Assembly (NCBI GenBank): GCA_028386065.3
Contig: JAKUCV010001893.1
Location: 54,578 to 118,577, forward strand
Direction of reading: 5' to 3'
DNA length: 64,000 nucleotides
Source of the DNA: Turnera subulata
Lineage: Eukaryota > Streptophyta > Magnoliopsida > Malpighiales > Passifloraceae
Below, in pieces: positions 1-9,460 of the stretch. The position numbers and the translations under genes were made by a program. How positions within the stretch are numbered: position 1 is the stretch's first letter; each line of letters opens with the position of its first letter. Below the pieces are notes generated by a model, which worked only from the letters and a program-made list of their open reading frames with translations, did not search any database and was not told the origin of the DNA.

Positions 1-1580
1 ATATATATATACTTTGAAAAATAATTAAGTAATGTTTTAGGAAAAACTAATATTACTTGGAAATTATATATGTGCCTTGAAATTAAATTCTGTAAATTTA
101 ATATATATATTATTTCGTCTGGAAAATCATGATTTTGGTATATGTATATGAATATGTATTTTGGAAATTAAAGTTAATTATATTTGGTGTTGGAAAATTA
201 AATTGTATATATGTTTAGAAAAGATAAATATTATAAATATTTTCTAGAAATTATAAATAGCTTATTATTTTTCTGGAAAAATTATAATGATTATTATTTT
301 GGAAAATTATAATTATTTTATGAAAATATAGTTTGGAAAGAGTTTTAACTGAAGTATAGTACCGAAATTGTATTCGGAAATACGTATGGTTAAATATTTT
401 CGATAAACGAAAATAGTAACAGATAAGAACCGGGATGGGTATATATCGTAATGTTGGCATCATAGTATACCGAATATGTGCATTTATGTGAGTGTATATT
501 GATTTGTGGTATAGGTTGGATTTCGGGTAGTTTCCCGAGGAGCCGGCGTCGGACTGGACATTATTTTCCGAAGTTGAGTAATCGGCCAAGGTGAGGATGG
601 ATTTCCTTCAATATGTGCCTTATTACTCGGTTTTTATGTTTTGATGGTTATTGCATGGTTGGATGTTGTATTTGCTGTGTTTTGGTTCGGGATGTCTATC
701 CCGATGTCCTGTTTGGTTTTTGGGATGTTTATCCCGTGTTGATTTTCTGTGTTTTCTTTTGGATTAAGTATAAAGGATTACTTAATGAATTGTGATGAGG
801 ATGTCGATCCTCGGTATTTTGGTTAGGGATGTCGATCCCTGAGTTTGGTTTTTGATGATGATATAATTGTCACGTGGTAAGTAGAGGTACGACCGGATGG
901 TTAGAGACTGTTTGTGGTGGCCATGATCTGGGTTACTTGATAAGCATGTCTATGCTTGGGATGTCTATCCCGGTTTGTTATTTTTGGGATGTCTATCCCT
1001 GGGTTCTTTTTGATCTGGCACCAGGAACAGGTTGATAACCTGGTACGACCCTAGCTTATTCGTGACGGGGCCCGGTAAAGATAAAATTGGATAATTGGTT
1101 TTATTGAGTCTTTTGGGTCGTGTCTTTCGGTTGGGCTGTTTAGCCTATGTTTTTGACTTGAGTAATTTTTAGTGTTCATATCGATCGTCTTTCCATTGTC
1201 GTGAGCACTTCGGACTCACCCCTCACCTGCGGGCTTTCATCCCGTAGGATGAGTTGTTTGTTGTACAGGTTTGGTGCATTCCAGACAGGCTGCAGCGTTA
1301 TCCCTTGGACAGGGCTTAGATCCATAGGTTGCATCTATTACGCATACAGTGTTAGTGAGTCTTTAAGTCTTCCGCTGTGCATACTTTTGTTATTATTGGG
1401 CCATTGGGCCGGATGAGTTTCTATTGTTGATTTTACTTTGGGCTGTTGAGCCCGTGTTCTTGTTGTATACACTGTATGCTTGGGCTTTGTTGGTTGGGTT
1501 GTCACAGTTCCGGCACGTGTTTACTGTGTACGGTAAATACGGGTCGGGGCGCTTCAGACACCTAGTTGTCTAATCTCAGA
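1..1580 (+). mobile_element. Ty3/gypsy-type LTR remnant (non-coding)
   Basis: The stretch has no real ORF and grades from a very AT-rich left part into a GC-richer right part full of short inverted repeats. The block near 1501-1550 (cacgtg, then tacgggtcggggcg) resembles the 3' end of many plant Ty3/gypsy LTRs. No primer-binding site follows, no gag-pol is present and the left end lies outside the window, so it is probably a solo or truncated LTR. Orientation is inferred only from that end. The small Cys-rich frame at 613-795 lies across the hairpin repeats and is not a gene. Confidence 0.45.
687..1453 (+). repeat. Series of short covarying hairpins, loop GTYK
   Basis: At least nine small palindromes share a loop GTCT, GTCG, GTTT or GTTG, while their stems differ by paired changes. 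Examples: TCGGGAT/ATCCCGA (687-704), GGGAT/ATCCC (722-735), GAGGAT/ATCCTC (797-812), AGGGAT/ATCCCT (825-840), AAGCAT/ATGCTT (942-957), GGGAT/ATCCC (958-971 and 986-999), GGGCT/AGCCT (1133-1146) and GGGCT/AGCCC (1440-1453). A related stem CAGGTT/AACCTG lies at 1028-1042. Stems that change on both sides while the loop stays put suggest that an RNA or cruciform fold was once kept by selection. Confidence 0.7.
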
Positions 1581-1866
1581 CTATAAGAAGGGGAGGCAGT
1601 TGAGACAGGAAGATGCAGAAAACTCAACAAGACAAGAAAAATGCCTTCCCCAGCTACTGTTTTCTTTGTTGTGCGTGCCTCTCTAGGAAGAAGGAATAGG
1701 TTAGCTTATAGCATGGTGAATGAGCAGCAAGAGGAATTACCGAATGATCTGGCGAGAATTCCTCGTTTAGTGTTTGTTGATGAACTTTATTCATCTAGGT
1801 TCTTTGTAACTCCTATGGAAGAAACATTCTTCCTAGAGGACCAAAGCAATCTAAGGGCTTCCTTTT
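1581..1866. other. No gene recognised
   Basis: A 77-codon open frame (1641-1874) has no recognisable domain. It sits directly before the LINE fragment and may be degraded mobile-element sequence. No promoter or splice structure is evident. Confidence 0.3.
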
Positions 1867-2331
1867 ATGGCTAACTCTATTATGTTTTTCATATCTAATA
1901 GACTGCAGGATTTTCAGCTAGAGCCTGCATGCCAAATTTTAAATCAAAGCAGTTATTATCAGGTTTCCATGATGGCTCGGAGCGTCCCAAGGGTGACTGG
2001 GTTATCACCTACATGGCCTAAGGTACGACTTCTACTATGGAATTGCAGGGGTGTAGCAAGAAGGTCCCAAAATTTTGTGCGTACCTTAAGGGATCTGAAG
2101 AATCAGTACAAGCCCAACGTGGTATTGATTACTGAGACTTTGTGGCAAGCAAGAGAAAATCATGGTGTAATCCCACTCCGTTTTCCTGCAACGAATCGGT
2201 TTGAGATACCTGGAGAAAACAACATGGGTGGTATGTGGTTCTCCTGGAACGACAGTGTTAGGGTCAACATCAACTACGAGGCTCAGAGTTTTAGAGTCAA
2301 TGTTGTACCCAACAGATTAATATCTGTATAA
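1867..2331 (+). pseudogene. LINE (L1-type) endonuclease fragment
   Basis: From about 2023 the frame reads a typical start of the APE-type endonuclease of plant L1 LINEs: LLLWNCRGVARRSQNF, then a YKPNVVLITET segment carrying the catalytic Glu (ITET), and GGMWFSWN. It stops after the first third of the domain; no catalytic Asp/His half, reverse transcriptase or tail follows. It resembles the endonuclease start of the large LINE at 48737 (IISWNCQGAGKP, YKPTVVIVVEPR). I read it as a dead fragment. Confidence 0.7.
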
Positions 2332-2544
2332 ACTTATGTATGAGGACAATTCCTCTTTGAATGTTCTCCAGTTATGGATCCATTATGCAATAATAATATG
2401 CATATTTTCCCTTTGCCATTAAAACCTCATCCAGGGCCATAAGCACAATTAATTATACTGTCTTATTCGCTTCAGGGAATAGAGTAGAGTCAATTCAACG
2501 GGATCCATAATAATCTCTTTTATTACTGTAAATGGGGGTTTCTG
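2332..2544. other. No gene; AT-rich repeat-derived sequence
   Basis: There are only short open frames. The sequence leads without a visible border into the hairpin series of the copia-like element. Confidence 0.4.
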
Positions 2545-3033
2545 TACTCTTCAAGAGTATTAGCTCTTCCAGAGCATAAATATATTATCTTCTAGATCAT
2601 AGTAAAGCATGCATTCTTCAGGAACATATTCAAACTTATACTCTTCTGCAGCGTATTAATTTTTTTTTTTATTTCAAGATTGTACTAACACATGTTATGT
2701 GAAATAGTTGACATCCACACATATAATTCTCTCCCTTGGATGTCAACTTGCATTGTCTTCAGGACAAATGCCTGAGCCATTATTCTAGAAACGATGATAA
2801 AATGCTGTAAAGTAAATAAAATAAAATAAAATAGCACGTAATAATAAAACTGAAACATAAATTAAAATTATTCAATATATATTGGCTTGCACCTTCAGGG
2901 TAAGCAAGATAATAACAGTATCCATCATCGGATGGTCATACAATATCCACCTTCTGGTGGTCATAAAATATCCACCTTCTGGTGGTCATACAACATCTTT
3001 CTTTAATTTTCCTTAAAGATCTGCAGGATCTTT
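2545..3033 (-). repeat. Second series of short hairpins, about ten stems
   Basis: Stems (plus-strand reading): TACTCT/AGAGTA (2545-2559, loop TCA), GCTCT/AGAGC (2563-2575, TCC), ATCT/AGAT (2587-2597, TCT), TTCT/GGAA (2614-2624, TCA), TTGTC/GACAA (2753-2767, TTCAG), CTTGC..GCAAG with inner ACC/GGT (2886-2908, TTCAG), CCATC/GATGG (2922-2935), CCACC/GGTGG twice (2947-2960 and 2972-2985, TTCT), CTTTAA/TTAAAG (3001-3018) and AAAGATC/GATCTTT (3015-3033, TGCAG). The stems differ completely while the loops stay close to TTCNG or TC(A/C/T). The series lies in the presumed 3' part of the copia-like element. Confidence 0.65.
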
Positions 3034-3269
3034 TTGCAGTAAGACATCCAGTCTTTGCTGTATATTCGCTTTTTATTGCGTCTGCCAGACAATTTGCATT
3101 TAAAATTCATTCAATGCCCATAACAAATTTCTTCCGAAAATTTTAAGGGCCTTCAATTAACATAATTCCAAAATTTAAATGAATAAAAGACTTAATTAAA
3201 AATAAATAAACATGGGCCGTTTATAAATTAGCCTAGTCAAAAAAAAAATAACCAAAAATTAAATACGAT

Positions 3270-3444
3270 GGGCCTTATATGAGCCCAAGAATAACGTAAA
3301 TAAAATTAAAGCGAAAATTAAATGCAATGGGCCTTGTACGAGCCCAATCAAAACGTAAATGAAAACGAGAAATTAAATATAATGGGCCTTTTCGTAGCCC
3401 AATAAATAACCGAAAATTAAAGACAATGGGACTTTTATGAGCCC
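3270..3444. repeat. Four tandem degenerate units around GGGCC..GAGCCC hairpins
   Basis: The core GGGCCTTATATGAGCCC and three variants occur at 3270-3286, 3329-3345, 3384-3400 and 3428-3444, with spacings of 59, 55 and 44 bases. Each keeps a GGGC/GCCC-type stem and is flanked by similar A-rich sequence (aattaaat, aacgtaaat). The array lies inside the copia-like element. Confidence 0.65.
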
Positions 3445-3507
3445 ATTTGTAATTTAAATAAAAACATAAACATAAATTAAATACAACATAATAATAGATA
3501 TAATATA

Positions 3508-3637
3508 CACCTACTCGATAAATCTTTCGGCAATAATAATGGCATAATAATAAAGAATATATAATATATATATGCTTACTCGATAAATCTTTCAGCAATA
3601 ATAAGAGCATAATAATAAAAAATATATAACATATATA
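3508..3637. repeat. 65-bp direct duplication
   Basis: Two neighbouring units begin with ctactcgataaatctttc / cttactcgataaatctttc, continue with aataataatggcat / aataataagagcat and end in AT runs. They lie just inside the putative 5' end (minus strand) of the copia-like element. Confidence 0.65.
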
Positions 3638-3922
3638 GAAAGGATGAAAGTAGTAATAAGAAAAGTTTTAGAAATAAATACCTTAATAGAGTAGAGACTC
3701 GTGCTGATAACGTGTTATAAAATTGGGGGAGATTTTCACTATTTGATGGAATAATACAAACTTGATCAAGGTAATAATACAAACTTTAGTAATAATAATA
3801 CACTTTTGATAATAATATGTAGGAGAATAATAAATTTAGATGGAGGGAGATTGGAAGAGAAGTGAGAAGAGAGTGAAGTTTATGGTGGGTTGTAAGTGTA
3901 TGAAAGTGAAGGAATGAAGGGG

Positions 3923-3930
3923 TATTTATA
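3923..3930 (-). promoter_or_regulatory. TATA box of the copia-like LTR
   Basis: TATAAATA on the minus strand sits in a context (ctataaatacccc) typical of plant LTR promoters, followed by a TC-rich presumed leader. Confidence 0.45.
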
Positions 3931-4180
3931 GTTGGAAATGGGAGGATAAAAACAAATAAGTATGATTAATTTAAAAGGATAAAATCAAAGAGATGTTAGG
4001 TAAAGGAAGATGATATTAGGATTAGGACAAATGGAATTATAGAGGGTAATTAGCTAAAGAGATAATTCCAAGTAGAAGTTTGGTGTATGGGTAAAGTATT
4101 TATCGAGAGTAAATTCGGGTATGGTAAAAATGAGTTTTACTGGATGGTAACAATGACTTCACCATAATTTATTTATAACA

Positions 4181-5160
4181 GTTTTAATTTCCTTGATTAA
4201 ATGTGTTTGGCATAGGGAAAAAAACCCGTTTTTGTTGGGAACGGGTCAAAACCGTGTGGATCCAATTCCTATGGATCTGATGGGTCGGGTATATAGGTCC
4301 CACCTGATGGCGCTGTCCAATGGAAGGACGATACGTGTCATTTTTGGACCCACTAATGATGCAGTACCAAAATCCCTTGACTTTAAGTTGTGAAGGTATC
4401 AAAATCAACCAAATTTGAGTACAAGCATGAAAATCAAAATAAAGGGCTAGTACAAGTACCAAAAATGTAATTTACCTGAGTGCGCCGGCCAGATTTTAAT
4501 TTTTAGGCTGGACTTCAATCTTATCAATAAATGAATTATTCGGAAGTTCGTTAAAACTCGTTTATCTTAAGCTTAAACTAGCTAGATTAAGTTTAACTTA
4601 AGTATATATAATTTTATGCTTGTTTATATTTGATTTAAGTAGGCTTCCCAGCCTAATGAGTCTAACACTAGTAAGCCCGAGCTTAGCTAGTTAACTTCGC
4701 CCGGCTCAATCAAGTATGGCCCGAGCTCGAAAAAACCAAGTAGACCTCGAATGACTCGCTTCTATGCTCCCCCAAGCAAAAAATAAGATATCTTCAATAA
4801 AAAAAAAAAGAAGAAAAATTGTGCAAGAAAGCCTTTATATAGCTAATAAATGATTAGCATTAAAAAGAAAAGGAAAGCCTTCATATACGTTCGCATAAAA
4901 CAATTTTCGTGCCAAGAACGAATTGTAGCTAATGTAAGTATTAGAAACATTAGTTTCTATTTGTACAAAAAAAGAAACATTAGTTCTATGTATTCCATTA
5001 GGTATATCTCCAATTACCCATGGCATAGAGTGTCGTGCTATGCTACATTGTATTGAACTTGCGTATTTTTAGATCGTCCGAATTGTGGAGAGAAGTGCCT
5101 GGTGAGGACATAGAATTACAACGATATTAGAAATTAAAAGTAACTAGTCCAATTTAATAG
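4181..5160. other. No gene; repeat scraps
   Basis: No coding potential is visible. The part at about 4530-4760, with gcccgagct and cgagctcg motifs, resembles degraded non-autonomous DNA transposons common in plants. The rest is AT-rich. Confidence 0.35.
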
Positions 5161-5162
5161 TA

Positions 5163-5835
5163 GAGTAATGGTGCTTCGTTTCATCATTATGTTCGCCATT
5201 TCGGAATTTATCTCCATGTTGACTTTTGGTTAGTTTTCATCCCCCTGTTAGCTCATTTTTTTATGATTTGGTTTGTTCAATCGGAATCCAACCACTTTTG
5301 CTGATATGACAATTTTTCCAATATCACATCAGTAAAGTGGTCCAATTATCAAACCAAACCACAAAATCCAGCCTCATTAATAGGAACTTAACTTTCTAGA
5401 TACTGTCAATTTGAGACTGTATGTTTTTCTCCAGTGATATAATCCTCATTAATAGGCACTTAACTTGAACAGAAACCAGCCTAATTAAAACTCTGTAATA
5501 TTAAACAAAGTGCTAAGTGGGATTGTATTAACTGAGTTTTGATTTGGGTGTTTAATGTGGCGTTTTAGATTGAAGAGTGTTTGGAATCATGGATAACCTA
5601 ACCGTTCCAAATCTGAACGGGTCAAATTTGAGATAATAGGGTTGAACGGGAAAAAAAATAGGTCGGGTGGGTCGGGACTTGGTTTTGTAGTTTGGTTTGA
5701 TAATTGGATCTCATTTTGCTGATGTAGCACTAGAAAAATTGTCACGTCTGGAAAAGTGGCTGGAAAAATGGGTCAACAGGGATGAAAACTAACCAAAAAA
5801 AGTTAACACCGAAGCATTAATCCCTAGAGTAATAT
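5163..5835. mobile_element. Non-autonomous TIR element with long imperfect inverted arms
   Basis: The left arm (about 5163-5370) reappears as reverse complement in the right arm (about 5680-5835). Shared blocks include ttggttagttttcatcccc, ttgctgat(g/a)t, gacaatttttc and aattatcaaaccaaac. The outer ends carry agtaatggtgcttcg on the left and cgaagcattaatccctagagtaat on the right. The middle has no transposase. The long TIRs suggest a Mutator-like or similar MITE; the superfamily and target duplication could not be fixed. Confidence 0.6.
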
Positions 5836-6132
5836 ATGTAAAAGGCTCCTCCGAGAAAACGATCAGAGTAATCCATCAGCAAATCTGATCTCGTGGCTTC
5901 CTCCCCATCATCCTGCTACTGATCAGAAGAAATCGATCTACCAACTCCCATCTATTAATTATATGTCAACGGTATGAAATTTACGCTGAAATTAATAATG
6001 AAACACATAAAACTGAAAGAAAGATTCAGCAGGCACAAAGGTAAACATGATGAGTACTTTGGACGAGGCAAGCAGCTATGAGAAACAAAACGTAAACATG
6101 AGGACAGGCAAGCCACAAAAACACAAGGCAAG

Positions 6133-7451
6133 CTAAGAAAATAATGGTGCAGGCCACAACGGGTGGGCTACAGGAAAGACCTTATTGGAGACACCACGGC
6201 TAGTAGAGCCCCCCGGATAACGACGAAAATGTGATGGAGCCTCTAATACCACTTCCAAATTTCCAGTCGTCAGGTTGCAAGAGACGATGCAATCACAGAA
6301 GCCCAGGTACACAATTTCCTCATCAACAGGATCGAATTCAAGCAATTTGATTTCTGATTTCGGAGTAGATTGGAGTCTGGAATTCTGTGAGGACATCTGG
6401 TTGGAACGAATACTATGCTTTAACCTCCATATGATCACTTTGCCATGATGCCCGCCATCTTCTTCGTCCATCAATATTTCCCAAACACACAGAGTGAACA
6501 CGCGTCCAGGAAAATTATTCTGCGAGAAAAACGTTCCCATCATCCGCAAGGAGCCCCGGCAGACGCCAAGACGAACTAGTCGGGTGCCTGTACCCCAACA
6601 GTTTTCAACCGCAGGAAAATCACAGAGACGCTTTTCGGATCCAGCACCACTAGGATCATACACAACAATATGACCTGCTACATCAAAATCTTCTAGTACT
6701 GTTTCACTAGCCCAATGAAATTTCCCTTGGTAAAGGGAATGCAGCAAGATTTGTGTATGGATATAAAATCTGATTTTCTACGCGGGTAGGTTCGCTCCAC
6801 CTATTACTCTCAGAACAGTAATATGCTGCTTCTTCTGTTGGGAACGTCCAACTTGTTAAATCTCTAATACATAGAACCTTAAACCGGCGCCTTCCCTGTG
6901 TGTCTCTTTGATGATGAAAAGGTTCACAAATTATGGCCATTGCATAAACACATCTAGAAGGAGGCGAGGGGAGAGGAAACCATTCCATTATAAAGGGATT
7001 GTGGACATACCATGCGCTACCACCCAAATACATCATGCTCTTAAACTCGCAGAGGAGCAAATTAATCATTACTGGATGCTTTAATGTAGATGGAATTACT
7101 TTTCTCATCAAAATTTTTGGAGGTGGAATGGGTCCACGCAGATTCAAGGTCTTGAGAACCTATGAATCTGATGCACCAGTCCTGGCGGCGACGGAGACGT
7201 CCACCCACACTTAGGCCGATGAGGCTGTGCTTTTGGTGGTGATCGTTCTGAGCATGGTTAGCTAGGAAGCGTGAAACGAAATTAGGACAAGAGATTAGGA
7301 AGTACCATTGCTTGCACACCAATTTGCAACTGATGGCGCATCTGTACGAATGAACTCGAGCCAGAATCTCAGCTAATAGGACATCAGGCAGATCGTTTAT
7401 CATGATGAGTCGGCCGGCCAATGAGGGGTATAGGGTTTTCTGTTTCTTCAT
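6133..7451 (-). pseudogene. F-box protein (F-box associated type), two frameshifts
   Basis: The minus-strand start at 7451 gives an N-terminal F-box (NDLPDVLLAEILARV..CKLVCKQWYFLI, about residues 18-60), the part that would bind SKP1 in an SCF ubiquitin ligase. Homology then moves to a second frame (about 7150-6780: MINLLLCEFKSMMYLGG, YVHNPFIMEWFPLP), typical of the F-box-associated domain. It then moves to a third frame (about 6770-6133: KFHWASETVLEDFD, VVYDPSG, ending near PLFS). Put together the length fits a usual 370-410 aa family member. Two frame changes, near 7060-7160 and 6750-6790, make it a pseudogene or a site of sequencing error; no intron signals explain them. Confidence 0.75.
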
Positions 7452-7504
7452 TGGTTGTAGGGCGAATTTTTTTCTTTTTAATTTATAATGTAGGTGTGTA
7501 ATAG

Positions 7505-7600
7505 ATGATTATGGCTCGGTCGGAGTGATTTTAGCCGCCACGTTGCTCTAATAAGGATGAGATCAAGTTCGAATCCTCAAAAAATTCATGGTTTTTTTTA
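7505..7600 (+). mobile_element. tRNA-derived SINE head
   Basis: An A-box-like TGGCTCGGTCGG (7512-7523) and a B-box AGTTCGAATCC (7566-7576) are 42 bases apart, the order and spacing of an internal Pol III promoter. No tRNA cloverleaf can be closed around them. The downstream AT/T-rich part (to about 7690) may be the SINE body and tail. Confidence 0.6.
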
Positions 7601-7705
7601 TCGTGCGCATTGATTAGTCCCTAAAAGAAGAAGAAAATTCTGACACCTACTACTTCATCCGAGTGCTCACCTCTGAAATTTTATTTTATTTATTACTAGG
7701 GAGTA

Positions 7706-7706
<1 letters not shown>

Positions 7707-7758
<52 letters not shown>
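7707..7758. repeat. (TA)n microsatellite, about 26 units
   Basis: Uninterrupted TA dinucleotides follow the SINE-like element. Confidence 0.95.
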
Positions 7759-7763
<5 letters not shown>

Positions 7764-7981
7764 AATATGATTAGGTCTATTATCACTGTATGGCTTATTG
7801 GCTTATAGTTGGCTGGAGAAAAGTATTATGTTAGTCTCTACAAATTAAGATCGTTTGTTAGGTGTGGGTTAAGTTGATAGGATAATAAAAAGAACCGTTG
7901 CTTTTATAACAAAATAAAATATATTCACCTTATTAGACTTTTGGGATTCCGCACCCATACACATATCTCAACGTTTCTATA

Positions 7982-8117
7982 CTATTTGTACTTCATATAT
8001 ACAGTAGTGAGGTAAATTGTTAGATGTACAAGTAAGTTTTGTAAATAGTATAGATATATTGTACAAAACTCATATATAAATTTATAATTAATTTTGATTT
8101 TTAAATGTAATAAATAA
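7982..8117. other. No gene
   Basis: AT-rich spacer before the inverted-repeat element. Open frames here run through the repeat and are not genes. Confidence 0.5.
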
Positions 8118-8461
8118 TGTTGAGAACCGGGAGTCGCCCGAAAACCGGGGAGACAATACGCGAGGCCCAAGTGAGTTCCATACGCGTGACCAAAACACCA
8201 CTCTGTAACCCAAAACCTCAAGGTATTGGGTACATGGGTCCACTTCACTTATATGTTACTCACTTGGCCTCTTTCTCTCCGATGTGGGATTCATCACTCA
8301 CACTTATATTCCAACAATCTCCCCCTCAAGTGTGAAGTGAACCCATGTACCCAATACCTTGAGGTTTTGGGTTACTGAGTGGTGTCCTGGTCACGCGTAT
8401 GGAACTTACTTGGGCCCGCGTATTGTCTCCCCGGTTTTCGGGCTACTCCCGGTTCTCAACA
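8118..8461. mobile_element. 344-bp inverted-repeat element (arms about 130 bp, loop 83 bp)
   Basis: The left arm 8118-8248 is almost the perfect reverse complement of 8332-8461; both outer ends read tgttgagaaccgggag. About ten mismatches or single-base indels separate the arms. A transcript of either strand would fold into one long hairpin. The loop holds a plant snRNA-type upstream sequence element and a TATA motif. No transposase is encoded. It looks like a foldback or MITE-type element; flanking target duplications are not clear. Confidence 0.8.
8249..8290 (-). promoter_or_regulatory. snRNA-type USE plus TATA motif in the loop
   Basis: On the minus strand ATCCCACATCG (8290-8280) is an exact match to the plant snRNA upstream sequence element RTCCCACATCG. 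ATATAA follows at 8254-8249. The centres are about 33-34 bases apart, the spacing known for Pol II-type plant snRNA genes (Pol III types are about ten bases closer). Transcription would start near 8220-8225 and run into the left arm. No snRNA sequence follows. Confidence 0.5.
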
Positions 8462-8743
8462 AATAAATTGTACGGATTCTATGCATTAGGTTATATACAT
8501 TCATTATTGATTTTGGTTTTGAACCTAAGAGGCAAATAATACAAATTTAATATAAATTTTATATACATTTATGATTAATTTCGATTTGTTAACCTAATAA
8601 AAAATGTACGTATTGATAAATAGATTTACAAAATTAAAAAGTACATCTAAGGGTTCCATTATATAATTTACGACCACATATCCACAGAGTAACTGACATG
8701 TCATAACAATAATAAATAACAACTTAACATGGTATTACAACCA
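8462..8743. other. No gene; AT-rich
   Basis: Nothing recognisable. Confidence 0.5.
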
Positions 8744-8897
8744 CCAATTAAAATATGACATGTCATTATAGCAACCAATCAACACATGACATCTCAACTT
8801 AATAGCCAATAAAAATATGACACATCAGCACAACATCCAATTAAAACATGACCGTTAGCACCATAACCAATCAAAACATGACACATCAACACCTAAA
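8744..8897 (+). repeat. Five-unit 31-bp tandem repeat with CCAAT
   Basis: CCAAT starts at 8744, 8775, 8806, 8837 and 8867. Each unit reads roughly CCAATYAAAAYATGACAYRTCA plus a spacer. The strict 31/31/31/30 period with diverged units marks an old minisatellite. Confidence 0.8.
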
Positions 8898-9060
8898 GAC
8901 CTACAGCCTGCTCCACTACCAAAATGTAACCCATATATCCCGAATACATTATTCCACATGCATAGTTACCAAATACCCTTTTTCGTGACCTGGGTTATTA
9001 GGTCACCATACATCTCACTCTGAGTACCAACTAATAAATTAGGCCTTCTCACCTATTCCT

Positions 9061-9460
9061 TTACACCTTCTTCTTAACCAACAATCCAACAATCAAAGGA
9101 ATCGCCACCTTGATTTTATTTGGGAAAATCAAGGAAAAGAACCATTAAGCATCGGCCTCTTTCATAGGCATCATCTCAAGGGACTGGTTTTTAGCGAACC
9201 AGAGATTGTTGGATTCGGGAGTTCGTCATGGATGGGAAGGTGTTAGGCACTCATCCATGTTGGGGCAAAACTTTGTGCAATTGAAGAATAATTGTATGCC
9301 TTGTGAGTGTGTGCATTGTGTAGAAGTAAATCATATAACAAAATAATAAACAAAGCTGAAACAAAAGAAAATTAAAACATATATAGGCTTGAGTTTCTAC
9401 CACTAGAAACCACCTACGTACCCCAACGATCCGGTTCAAAGCCCACGTAATTCTTAACAT
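9061..9460 (+). mobile_element. Structured retroelement-like segment
   Basis: The run gaatcgccacc ... aaccagagattg ... ggattcgggagttcg ... gggaaggtgttaggcac resembles a widespread plant repeat associated with LTR retroelements. It contains a perfect 10-bp hairpin CCTTGATTTT/AAAATCAAGG (9108-9117 / 9125-9134) and a 6-bp hairpin CTGGTT/AACCAG (9184-9189 / 9197-9202). No protein is encoded. The family assignment is from memory of similar repeats, not a search. Confidence 0.4.

Larger units (their letters stand above)
2707..4180 (-). mobile_element. Degenerate copia-like LTR element, minus strand
   Basis: On the minus strand a promoter-like LTR (TATAAATA at 3930-3923, then a TC-rich leader) runs to about 3715. 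It is followed by cgttatcagcacgag, a junction that often follows copia-family LTRs in plants. At the other end a purine run (aagggagagaa, minus 2736-2726) and a flanking inverted repeat GTTGACATCCA (2707-2717) / TGGATGTCAAC (2737-2747) look like a polypurine tract and LTR start. The internal part is only about 1 kb, codes for nothing and is full of hairpins, so this is a non-autonomous or heavily deleted element. The borders are inference; I could not match two LTRs to each other. Confidence 0.45.

Noticed and set aside
613..795. Cysteine-rich 60-codon frame that could be a small peptide
   Set aside because: The frame runs through the hairpin repeats of the LTR remnant; its Cys residues come from tgt repeats, and no signal peptide or family pattern is seen.
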